Below are positions 55,273-62,128 of a stretch of 64,000 bases of DNA, piece by piece. The stretch is from contig JANQLV010000024.1 in NCBI GenBank assembly GCA_028280415.1, positions 1-64,000 of the forward strand. Direction: 5' to 3'. Origin of the DNA: Saprospiraceae bacterium (lineage in GTDB: Bacteria > Bacteroidota > Bacteroidia > Chitinophagales > Saprospiraceae). The first letter of the stretch is position 1; the number at the start of each line of letters is the position of its first letter. The position numbers and the translations under genes were made by a program. The notes beneath the pieces are model-generated. The model was not told where the DNA came from and did not search any database. It worked only from the letters and a program-made list of their open reading frames with translations.

Positions 55273-55956
55273 ATGGAAGTAAAGAAGCTACAAGCCCGAA
55301 TACAAGATTTTAAAAATTTTCTTCGAAAGGATAAAGAGTTTAAGGAACTTTATAAATGGGAAGCATTGAACCATTTTCAGGCGCGCTGGGATATTGATGC
55401 TCCTGATTTTGGGAAAATGTATGAACAGAGTTTACGGAGTACTATCACTCAGCGACTATGGAAAAGAGAAAGCTGGCGTCCCAAGGAGGTTATGCTTCAA
55501 CTAATCCGCCTCGAACCAGATTTTGCGCGCAGAATGTTTAAGAACCTTTTTGATGAAAGCCAAAATATTGAGACCCGCATTTCAATGTTTAAGTTTGGCT
55601 GCGAAGAAATGCTCCAGGAGTTTAAGCGGCAACATCCAACGACTATTGAAAACAATCATTATCACGATGATAATGAAATAATCTTGCTCTACCTGACTTT
55701 CCACTATCCACAGGAATACACCTTTTTTGAGTATCCGCCTTTTATTACTACACTTCAACAAATGGGCATTCAGGACCTGCCCGACCCCTATAATCTTGAC
55801 CGCTTTTTCAAACTCACGAAAATTCTTTACACCTTTTTGAAAAAAGACGAAGAGTTGTTAAGCATCCATCATGAACGATTAGCCAAAAATCGCATTTATC
55901 AAGAGAACAGTAAACTCATTGTCCATGACTTTTATGTCTTTTGCGGAAAGGGCTAA
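55273..55956 (+). CDS. orphan protein resembling an McrB N-terminal domain
   Basis: 227 residues, no signal peptide. The sequence (LYKWEALNHFQARWDIDAPDFGKMYEQSL, WKRESWRPKEVMLQLIRLEPDFARRMFKNLFDE, HYHDDNEIILLYLTFHYPQEYTFFEYPPF, RFFKLTKILYTFLKKDEELL, LIVHDFYVF) strongly resembles what I remember as the N-terminal DNA-binding region of Bacteroidota McrB-type restriction proteins. Here it stops before any AAA+/GTPase domain, and no McrC or nuclease gene is near. Either a stand-alone relative or the leftover of a lost restriction locus. Confidence 0.72.
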   Translation: MEVKKLQARIQDFKNFLRKDKEFKELYKWEALNHFQARWDIDAPDFGKMYEQSLRSTITQRLWKRESWRPKEVMLQLIRLEPDFARRMFKNLFDESQNIETRISMFKFGCEEMLQEFKRQHPTTIENNHYHDDNEIILLYLTFHYPQEYTFFEYPPFITTLQQMGIQDLPDPYNLDRFFKLTKILYTFLKKDEELLSIHHERLAKNRIYQENSKLIVHDFYVFCGKG

Positions 55957-56123
55957 AATTTATTTTTAATTCATTGAACTAACTATATCCCATCGCAGGT
56001 TACAAATGATGAAAAGTTTGTGATACGATTGCAGGATAGTATTTCTTTATCACTTTTAAACCTAAATCGGGGTTTACAGACATTTCATAGTTATAAAATT
56101 CTTTTGTTTGGAATAAATGAGTG

Positions 56124-56750
56124 ATGAGTTATAGAAATAAAGAAAAAAGGTTCTCTGATTTTGTACCCGGAATACTGGTATTAAAATTTATCATTCTGTT
56201 TTTTTCCGGAATATCTCGTATTGGGAGCTGTACTCAGTCGCAGTCATCAAGCTCTGTTTATCAGGATTTGGGCCTGGGAGACTCTGAAGTTGACAGAGCT
56301 TTGGAGAAAAGAATAAAAGCGATTTATAATTCCAGAAAAAGCATCTATGGCGTCTGGAAAGCGGATTTTAAAAGTCCGCCTGATCACTTACATTTTTCTG
56401 CTATACTCGATTTCCGGATACAGGGATGGGCGAAAATAAAAATAACCGTCAAGGATCAGCAAGGCAAGGATTTATGTTTTTTCCAGTGCTCTGGTCCCTG
56501 GGGTAAAACTAAGGATTCAGCAAGTCAACCGGATTCAATACCAAAGATCGGTATACATTTTCTGGGGAAAAAATATTTTGAAACCTTTGCAGATATCTCG
56601 AAAGAGCAGCAAGCAGAAATTGATCGAATCCTGTTCCTATTCGAGAAAAGAACGGTGATTAATGCTTATTTCAATCCGGAGGATAAAACACTGCCTCCCG
56701 ATAGTCTGGTATTAAAAAATATCAAATGGCAGTTTAGCCATACTGAATAA
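56124..56750 (+). CDS. hypothetical exported protein
   Basis: 208 residues from the ATG at 56124 (a GTG precedes it by 3 nt). A hydrophobic segment (GILVLKFIILFFSGISRIG) near residues 17-36 is preceded by basic residues and looks like an N-terminal anchor. The rest contains strand-rich stretches (FSAILDFRIQGWAKIKITVKDQQGKDLCFF) and KIGIHFLGKKYFETFADISKEQQAEIDRIL. No family recognised. It is an isolated plus-strand gene before the TetR unit. Confidence 0.65.
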   Translation: MSYRNKEKRFSDFVPGILVLKFIILFFSGISRIGSCTQSQSSSSVYQDLGLGDSEVDRALEKRIKAIYNSRKSIYGVWKADFKSPPDHLHFSAILDFRIQGWAKIKITVKDQQGKDLCFFQCSGPWGKTKDSASQPDSIPKIGIHFLGKKYFETFADISKEQQAEIDRILFLFEKRTVINAYFNPEDKTLPPDSLVLKNIKWQFSHTE

Positions 56751-56836
56751 ATCATACATTCCAATTGGACCTTGTAGTGTTTATCGGCTGATTGGTATAC
56801 CTTACAAGTCCCAATACCAGGGAAGTTGAAAAAAAA

Positions 56837-56868
56837 CTTGCATCTGTTAAACCATTCTAATAAATTTG
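56837..56868 (+). promoter_or_regulatory. promoter, CTTG / TAAATTTG with 20-nt spacer
   Basis: CTTG at 56837-56840 and TAAATTTG at 56861-56868 fit the Bacteroidota -33/-7 pattern and would give a leader of about 35 nt. The -7 box lies inside the TetR inverted repeats, so bound repressor would block it. Confidence 0.65.
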
Positions 56869-56889
56869 TATTAGAATGATCGTTCTAAT
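56854..56889. promoter_or_regulatory. TetR operator, three half sites
   Basis: ATTCTAATA (56854-56862) and TATTAGAAT (56869-56877) form a perfect 9-bp inverted repeat with 6-nt spacer. The right arm is shared with a second repeat, ATTAGAA (56870-56876) against TTCTAAT (56883-56889). The sites cover the -7 box of the TetR gene, the usual autoregulation layout. Confidence 0.75.
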
Positions 56890-56906
56890 TGATCAAGTTG
56901 CGAGAA

Positions 56907-57497
56907 ATGAGACAAAAACACGATAAAACGGAGATTATTCAAAAGGGAATCCAGTTGTTCCGGGAAAAAGGTTTTCACAATACCGGTGTGGATGATATAC
57001 TTCGGGCTTGTAATATCCCAAGTGGTTCTTTTTACAATTTTTTCAAAAACAAAGAAGGATTTGCTGTACAGGCATTAGAACTATATAATCAAAAGTACCT
57101 GGAATATCTGGATTCCGTATTAGATAATCAAAAACTGAGTCCGGTTAAAAGGCTCAAAAAGATGTTCAATCAAAATGTAAAAGAGCATGTTAATAATGAT
57201 TGCAGCCTTGGTTGCCTGCTCAATAGTATGACTTCTGAAGTCGCTGCGCTCAATTTAAAAATTGCCGAGCGAGCCGGACAACACTACGAAAAAAATGCAG
57301 AACGGATTGCAATGGTTCTCAAGGAGGGGCAAGAAAGCGGCGAAATAAGAAAGGATTTCACCCCTCTTGAATTAGCTTTTTATCTGATCGACGGATTCAG
57401 CGGGGCAACAGTCAGAATGCAGGCCGGAAAGACAGATCAGCCGCTTAAGTTGTTTATGAAAACTGCTTTTAGTTTTTTGGAAGCACACAGAAAATAA
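56907..57497 (+). CDS. TetR-family transcriptional regulator
   Basis: 196 residues from the ATG at 56907; an upstream TTG would lie in the operator. The HTH (residues about 8-53) reads TEIIQKGIQLFREKGFHNTGVDDILRACNIPSGSFYNFFKNKEGF, followed by a ligand-binding domain with a C-terminal SGATVRMQAGKTDQPL. Such regulators repress neighbouring genes until a small molecule binds. The SDR gene 72 nt downstream has its own TAGAACGTTCTA site, making it the likely target. Two inverted repeats precede this gene. Confidence 0.92.
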   Translation: MRQKHDKTEIIQKGIQLFREKGFHNTGVDDILRACNIPSGSFYNFFKNKEGFAVQALELYNQKYLEYLDSVLDNQKLSPVKRLKKMFNQNVKEHVNNDCSLGCLLNSMTSEVAALNLKIAERAGQHYEKNAERIAMVLKEGQESGEIRKDFTPLELAFYLIDGFSGATVRMQAGKTDQPLKLFMKTAFSFLEAHRK

Positions 57498-57526
57498 TTT
57501 GAAAAATTTTTTAACCTTTTATTAGA

Positions 57527-57540
57527 TAGAACGTTCTATT
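57527..57540. promoter_or_regulatory. palindrome before the SDR gene, probable TetR operator
   Basis: A perfect 14-bp palindrome, ATAGAACGTTCTAT, lies 28 nt before the SDR start. It shares the TAGAA/TTCTA core with the TetR gene's own operators. Confidence 0.65.
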
Positions 57541-57568
57541 TAAAAATCAAATCAATAAAATACCAAAA

Positions 57569-58318
57569 ATGAAAAAATTAGAAAACAAAGTCGCTATCAT
57601 CACCGGCGCAACCAGTGGAATGGGTTTGGACACCGCAAAATTATTTTTGAGCCACGGTGCTAAAGTAGTACTTACCGGAAGGTCGCAGGAAAAACTGGAT
57701 GCTTTGCAGAATGAACTTGAAGGAGATTTCCTCCTGGTCAAAGCAGATGCAGCAAGTTTACCGGATAGCAAAACCCTGATTAATCAAACTATTGAAAAAT
57801 TTGGAAAAATCGATATCCTATTCCTTAATGCAGGTATTTTCAAAGCTGCACCAGCAGGGCAGATTACCGAGGAACTATTTGACAATATCTATAATATTAA
57901 TGTCAAAGGCCCTATTTTCACGGTAAATGAAGCAGTGCCGCATCTCAATCAAGGCGGGACCATTATTTTTAATACTTCCGTATCAAATGTCAAGGGAATG
58001 CCCGGGGTCTCAGTCTATGGATCGAGCAAGGCCGCCCTTCGTTCAGCAGTCAGATCATTTGCTGCTGAATTGGCTCCGCGTAATATCCGCGTCAATGCGA
58101 TCAGCCCCGGACCTATCGAAACACCTATCTGGAGTAAAACCAATCTAACAGAAGAACAAATCGGTGGCTTTGCCGAAGGCGTGAGTGGGCAAGTTCCTCT
58201 CGGACGTTTTGGAAAAGGCCAGGAGATTGCCAATACCGTTTTATTTATGGCCTCTGACGATGCTTCTTATATCACAGGAACGGAAATTCCTGTAGATGGC
58301 GGAATGGCACAAGTATAG
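57569..58318 (+). CDS. SDR-family oxidoreductase, TetR-linked
   Basis: 249 residues. TGATSGMGLDTA cofactor motif, LNAGIF, catalytic Ser in FNTSVSNVKG, YGSSKAALRSAVRSFA, NAISPGPIETPIW and a C-terminal IANTVLFMASDDASYITGTEIPVDGG. It is a glucose-1-dehydrogenase-like classical SDR whose substrate cannot be predicted. A TetR operator-like palindrome lies 28 nt upstream and the regulator gene is adjacent, so expression is probably induced by the substrate or an electrophile. Confidence 0.94.
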   Translation: MKKLENKVAIITGATSGMGLDTAKLFLSHGAKVVLTGRSQEKLDALQNELEGDFLLVKADAASLPDSKTLINQTIEKFGKIDILFLNAGIFKAAPAGQITEELFDNIYNINVKGPIFTVNEAVPHLNQGGTIIFNTSVSNVKGMPGVSVYGSSKAALRSAVRSFAAELAPRNIRVNAISPGPIETPIWSKTNLTEEQIGGFAEGVSGQVPLGRFGKGQEIANTVLFMASDDASYITGTEIPVDGGMAQV

Positions 58319-58333
58319 TCAAAGTGCTTAAGG

Positions 58334-58378
58334 GATCAGGTGTCAGGTATCAAATAAACCAGTACCTAAAACCTGATC
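58334..58378. repeat. inverted repeat GATCAGGT/ACCTGATC
   Basis: Perfect 8-bp arms (58334-58341 and 58371-58378) around a 29-nt loop containing TGTCAGGTATC. Related words (CAGGTATCAGGTAC) recur near 61237-61250. May act as a weak terminator between the SDR and thioesterase genes or belong to a dispersed small repeat. Confidence 0.5.
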
Positions 58379-58409
58379 TCTTCTATCCAAAAAAGGCTAT
58401 CTTGCACCC

Positions 58410-58847
58410 ATGAAAGAACAATTAAAAGAATTTCCGGTTATCACTGAAATTAAAGTTCGCTGGGGTGAAATGGATGCCGCTAATCACGTTAATAATGTTG
58501 TTTATCTTCGCTGGTCCGAAGCTGCCCGTTTCGACTATTTTGAGCAATTAGATATTCCGGTTGTACCCGATAATAAAGGTATCGGATTAATTCTAGGCTG
58601 GCAAGATTGTAAATATATTCTGCCGGTTATTTATCCCGACACGATCTATCTGGGCACGCGTACCAGACATTTCGAAAGCGATCGCTTTATTATGGAGACT
58701 TATTTTTTTAGCAAAAAATATCAGAAACTAGTTGCAATCGCTCAGCATCGAGTGGTTTGTTATGATTACAAAAACCAGTGTAAAGTTGATGTTCCGGAGA
58801 CTATGAAGCAAGCTATTATTGACCGGGAAAAGGCACATCTTTCCTAA
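58410..58847 (+). CDS. 4HBT hotdog-fold acyl-CoA thioesterase
   Basis: 145 residues. Hotdog family pattern: VRWGEMDAANHVNNVVYLRWSEAARFDYFEQL with the catalytic Asp of YbgC-type thioesterases in the EMDAANHVNN block, then RFIMETYFFSKKYQKLVAIAQHRVVCYD. It hydrolyses acyl-CoA to free acid and CoA. Chain-length preference cannot be read. Stand-alone behind an SDR and convergent with the SPFH gene. Confidence 0.93.
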   Translation: MKEQLKEFPVITEIKVRWGEMDAANHVNNVVYLRWSEAARFDYFEQLDIPVVPDNKGIGLILGWQDCKYILPVIYPDTIYLGTRTRHFESDRFIMETYFFSKKYQKLVAIAQHRVVCYDYKNQCKVDVPETMKQAIIDREKAHLS

Positions 58848-58894
58848 AGAGAAGTTTCCATAATCCGGTAAACTACTGGATCGAAAGAGAAAGA

Positions 58895-58952
58895 TCAAGT
58901 ACAAATTACAAGAATCCGTTCAATTGAACTCGATCCCTGAGTTTGTACTTGA
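58895..58952. repeat. inverted repeat between convergent genes
   Basis: TCAAGTACAAA (58895-58905) and TTTGTACTTGA (58942-58952) are perfect 11-bp arms with a 36-nt loop. It lies between the thioesterase and SPFH genes and may help end both transcripts. Confidence 0.55.
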
Positions 58953-58965
58953 AATTTCATAGCTG

Positions 58966-60063
58966 CTACTTACTGCCAAAAATACCTTTCAGCTCTTCAA
59001 TCACTCCATTCCCTCCATTGAGACTAATTGCTTCGATATTCTCTGCAATCTTTTCAATGAATTCCATTTCTTTCAAGCGATAAAGCATTTCATTATTTTC
59101 CATAAGTTTGGCAGTGTTGAGCAAGCTCCGGGTAGAGGCTGTTTCCTCTCTGCGCATGATAACATTTGCCTGCGCTTTTTTCTCAGCGATCAAAACCTGA
59201 TTCATGATTTCTTTCACCTCTCCGGGCAGGATAATGTCGCGAATTCCCGCACCCGAAATCTGAATTCCGATCTCCGAAACTTTAGCCCGCACAGCTTCTA
59301 TGATTTGCGGAGCTATTGCATCTTTATTGGCCAGTAGCATATCCAATGTTTGGGTACCAATAAAAGTACGCAGCGCCAATTGTAATTGGATGTATAATTG
59401 TTTTGCAAAATCTTTGGTGTCAAGCATCGCTTTACGAATATCGACAACCTGATAATCAGCATAAAAACTCATCCGTACTGCCGCTTTATCTTTGGTCAGT
59501 AATTCCTGACCGCTGACTTCCAGGAGCTGTTTACGTAAATCTGTTTTAAGAATTTTTACTAACCGATCATTTTTCCAAAAGTAGTATACCCCTGGACTTA
59601 GTTCTTTTTCAAAATTACCATCGATAAAGAGTAAGCCTTTTTCTTGTGCTTCTACTAACTGGATATTGACAAAAGAAGCCAGTTGCGGATTATGCAATAC
59701 CTTTCGGGATAAATCCTTCGGGATTTCTGTGCTATTCATATCGTGGATTTCGTAAGAATAATCTAAAACATCTTTCCAGTAAGCATGCCGTCCGGGTCGT
59801 AATATTTTGTAAAAATTCCCCGCCTGAAAATGCAAACCAATTTCATTATCCTTGATTTCGATGACATCAAGTAATGATCTTAGCCTTTCATTTCTAAGCA
59901 AAATATCCAGTTCTGTTCCGGGCAAAAACGGTTGCATCATATTATATCGCTCAACTGTTCTGCCCCAGCCGATCCAGTAAGTTCCGGATCGAAGCACCTG
60001 CTCTAAAGCACCTAGTCGAAAAACCAATCCTACTTCATAAGCATTTACTCTAATTCGTTGCAT
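58966..60063 (-). CDS. SPFH-domain (slipin-like) protein
   Basis: 365 residues from the ATG at 60061-60063; the 18-residue longer frame is unlikely. It begins QRIRVNAYEVGLVFRLGALEQVLRSGTYWIGWG, a band-7/SPFH start, and contains an unusual repeat of that module (NEIGLHFQAGNFYKILRPGRHAYWKD and QEKGLLFIDGNFEKELSPGVYYFWKN). The core SPFH segment (LLTKDKAAVRMSFYADYQVVDIRKAM, LQLALRTFIGTQTLDMLL, IGIQISGAGIRDIILPGEVKEIMNQVLIAEKKAQANVIMRREETASTRSLL) is followed by a coiled-coil. Such proteins scaffold membrane microdomains. No N-terminal transmembrane hairpin is obvious. Confidence 0.88.
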   Translation of the reverse strand: MQRIRVNAYEVGLVFRLGALEQVLRSGTYWIGWGRTVERYNMMQPFLPGTELDILLRNERLRSLLDVIEIKDNEIGLHFQAGNFYKILRPGRHAYWKDVLDYSYEIHDMNSTEIPKDLSRKVLHNPQLASFVNIQLVEAQEKGLLFIDGNFEKELSPGVYYFWKNDRLVKILKTDLRKQLLEVSGQELLTKDKAAVRMSFYADYQVVDIRKAMLDTKDFAKQLYIQLQLALRTFIGTQTLDMLLANKDAIAPQIIEAVRAKVSEIGIQISGAGIRDIILPGEVKEIMNQVLIAEKKAQANVIMRREETASTRSLLNTAKLMENNEMLYRLKEMEFIEKIAENIEAISLNGGNGVIEELKGIFGSK

Positions 60064-60363
60064 GATGATAATATTGAAAGTTAAAAAATACCTATAAAAA
60101 AGCCTGGATAAAAGCATCTGTCAACAACGGGTAAAGCGTTAAGCTGATCTGATGCTGACCGGTTTTGAAACAAGTGTAATAAATCATTATCATTCTCATC
60201 TTCGTTCACCTTACACTCGTAAAAGCGAAAAGCCTCCAACCAAACGGTATCCCCCTTTACGCAGGTTCTTGATAGATTGAAACAAATAGCTCGCTATCTC
60301 TTCCGCGCTTTTAGCCAAACTTTTTGAGACGGGCATTTTTAAGAGTCCCCAGCTCTGTACTAC

Positions 60364-60440
60364 ATGGATTAAAAGTCCAGTACTCTACCAATTGAGTTAC
60401 ATCGGCCATGAGCCAATGACGGGAATCGAACCCGCACCAA
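60364..60440 (-). tRNA. circularly permuted tRNA-Lys(TTT)-like unit
   Basis: On the minus strand the 3' half comes first: variable loop TTGGT, T arm GCGGG/CCCGT with loop TTCGATT, and the 3' acceptor CATTGGC (60412-60418). A 5-nt loop (TCATG) is followed by the 5' half: acceptor GCCGATG (60400-60406), TA, D arm ACTC/GAGT, then CTGGA, loop CTTTTAA (anticodon TTT at 60371-60373) and TCCA. The acceptor pairs over all 7 positions with one G-T wobble. Rotated to normal order it gives a complete cloverleaf with canonical T and D loops; only C27 lacks a partner. No CCA is encoded. Whether it is processed to a mature tRNA is unknown. Confidence 0.72.
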
Positions 60441-60513
60441 GTCAGATGTTCTAGCCAAATTGAACTATCCTGATTTGAAACCAGGAGTGGGATTCGAACC
60501 CACAACCCTCTGA
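60437..60513 (-). tRNA. circularly permuted tRNA-Pro(TGG)-like unit
   Basis: Minus strand, 3' half first: anticodon 3' stem TCAGA (60509-60513), 5-nt variable loop, T arm GTGGG/CCCAC with loop TTCGAAT, 3' acceptor TCCTGGT (60480-60486). A 5-nt loop (TTCAA) follows, then the 5' acceptor ATCAGGA (60468-60474), TA, D arm GTTC/GAAC with GG in the loop, A, and anticodon stem TCTGA, then CTTGG. All 7 acceptor and 5 anticodon-stem pairs form (one wobble). Its last bases, the presumed TGG anticodon, overlap the variable loop of the Lys-like unit, so one transcript could not give both in full. Confidence 0.7.
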
Positions 60514-60816
60514 GTGAATGGTGACAATGCCTAAAAAGATTAGCATATGCTCACATCATAGATGCGCATACTGCGGTGCTATTCTGAAACACCCGCTTCA
60601 ACCTTTAATCAGACACTATCCTCTTTCGTGCCATTGCACAATCCTTTGCTTTGGGATTTCGCGGAGTACAACTTCAATATTCCACCCCAGAGTTCCATTT
60701 ATTTAATTTTTATAAAAAAGAATTTATCCGGAACTTTTCAGCAAAGAGACTCCGTTAGGAAATTGTTTACGGATTTTTAAAATCTATAAAATTGAAAAAT
60801 CATGTTTGCTCAATAT

Positions 60817-60969
60817 TTAAAATCTATTCTTGACTCGTCTGCCAGACTTCAGTGTTTTGGCAAGCGAGCGGTCAATATTATCTCGTCTTAACAGCCATCT
60901 CCCAAATGGTATCAGCTTGGTCCTGGATGGCTTAGAATTTTCAATTTTTTCATTAAGCTTTAAGATCTG
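60817..60969 (-). other. possible small basic ORF without ATG
   Basis: An open frame of 50 codons on the minus strand encodes a basic peptide (KPSRTKLIPFGRWLLRRDNI, LKSGRRVKNRF) but no ATG, GTG or TTG start lies in frame; the upstream codon is TAG. The composition looks coding. It may be a decayed gene or use a rare start. Confidence 0.25.
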
Positions 60970-61014
60970 CTACTGATTTTATGTAGTAGATGGTGAGCTA
61001 TAAATCATATTATA

Positions 61015-61224
61015 ATGAGATCGAAACGAGTAAAAAATTATTGGGTGAAGTGCAGGGAATTCTATCAAGAAGGTAAAGAAGCAAGCTCCCGTGCCAAAAC
61101 TTTACGCCTCAACGAGCAGGTTGTACATGTAGTTGTAAAACAATCAGAGGATGTTTACATTGTTAAATATTCCGTCGCTCGCTGGTATTACGAGCAAATT
61201 AATGAACTGGGTATTAGCCTTTGA
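61015..61224 (+). CDS. small basic hypothetical protein
   Basis: 69 residues (ATG 61015-61017). Sequence KRVKNYWVKCREFYQEGKEASSRAKTLRLNEQ followed by strands VVHVVVKQSEDVYIVKYSVARWYYEQI; mixed alpha/beta, no signal. Codon use is like the neighbours. No family recognised. It borders the structured RNA region on one side. Confidence 0.45.
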   Translation: MRSKRVKNYWVKCREFYQEGKEASSRAKTLRLNEQVVHVVVKQSEDVYIVKYSVARWYYEQINELGISL

Positions 61225-61377
61225 AAAACAGGCAAAGTGCAGGTATCAGGTACAAATTCAAGTATTCCCGTTTTTGCCTGAATACCTCACATTTTCCCAT
61301 AAAATTAAAACCAAACATTATACAGAATATCGGAACTATAAATTACAGGAGCTGTTTTTATTTCATATATTCAGTTT

Positions 61378-62067
61378 ATGAAAAGATTCGCTATTTCTGA
61401 TATCCATGGTTGTTTGAAAACCTTCAAAGCATTGCTAAAGCAAATCTCATTTTCAAAATCAGATGAACTATATTTATTGGGAGATTATATTGACCGTGGG
61501 CCAGACAGCAAAGGTGTTATCGACTATATTTGGCAATTACAGTCCAAAGGTTTTCAAGTTCATTGTCTGAAAGGTAATCACGAACAGATGATGCTGGATA
61601 GTTTTTCAAATTTGAAAAGCCAGCGGAACTGGTTAATGCACGGCGGATGGACGACCATAGAGAGTTTTAATGTACAAAACCTCAATGAAATTTCTCGCGA
61701 ATATATTCATTGGTTAAAAGAACTTGCCCATTTTAAAGAGATAAAAGGTTATATCTTAGTACATGCTGGCCTGAATATGGATTTTAAAAATCCTCTGGAA
61801 GATCAGGTCTCTATGCTGTGGATTCGAAACTGGTATCAAAATATCAATAAAGACTGGCTGAGGAATCGGGTAATTGTACACGGACATACACCCGTTCCGC
61901 AGGCAGTTATTGAAAACAGCTTAAAAAACCTTGCAACAACTCCCGCAATTGACATTGATGGTGGCTGTGTTTTTGTGGATGATAAATATCAGAAACTTTG
62001 TGCCTTTGATTTGGATGACCAAAAACTTTACTTTCAAAAAAGACGTGAAAAGCGACCTATGCGGTAA
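61378..62067 (+). CDS. PPP-family serine/threonine phosphatase (ApaH/PrpA-like)
   Basis: 229 residues. All PPP metal motifs are visible: SDIHGCLKTF (residues 7-16), LGDYIDRGPDSKGV, LKGNHEQMML, and the C-terminal VHAGLNMD and VHGHTPVPQ. These enzymes use two metal ions to remove phosphate from proteins or to split diadenosine polyphosphates; small bacterial members near 220-230 residues include both types. Cytoplasmic. Stands alone before the secreted serine hydrolase. Confidence 0.94.
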   Translation: MKRFAISDIHGCLKTFKALLKQISFSKSDELYLLGDYIDRGPDSKGVIDYIWQLQSKGFQVHCLKGNHEQMMLDSFSNLKSQRNWLMHGGWTTIESFNVQNLNEISREYIHWLKELAHFKEIKGYILVHAGLNMDFKNPLEDQVSMLWIRNWYQNINKDWLRNRVIVHGHTPVPQAVIENSLKNLATTPAIDIDGGCVFVDDKYQKLCAFDLDDQKLYFQKRREKRPMR

Positions 62068-62128
62068 ATTTTAACATTCCCGGATTAAACGTTCCGCCCC
62101 CGGTATAGTCAGAAATTGTAAAAACGAA

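Larger units (their letters stand above)
60200..60690 (-). ncRNA. second structured RNA region around the permuted tRNA pair
   Basis: No gene lies between the SPFH start and the small ORFs near 60.8-61.0 kb. Minus-strand hairpins include 60542-60572 (two stacked helices), 60573-60596 (GCGGTG against CACCCGC) and 60628-60639 (GTGC/GCAC). A 6-bp helix (60332-60337 with 60526-60531) could close around the two permuted tRNA-like units. No promoter or strong terminator was found and the RNA limits are guesses. No match to tmRNA, RNase P or known introns. Confidence 0.4.

Noticed and set aside
60542-60572. Group II intron domain V, which would suggest a permuted intron around the tRNA pair
   Set aside because: The hairpin has two stacked helices and 2-nt bulges but lacks the AGC triad and a GNRA loop.
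60518-60780. Plus-strand open frames of 62 and 72 codons
   Set aside because: They lie antisense to the structured region and have no recognisable motif.
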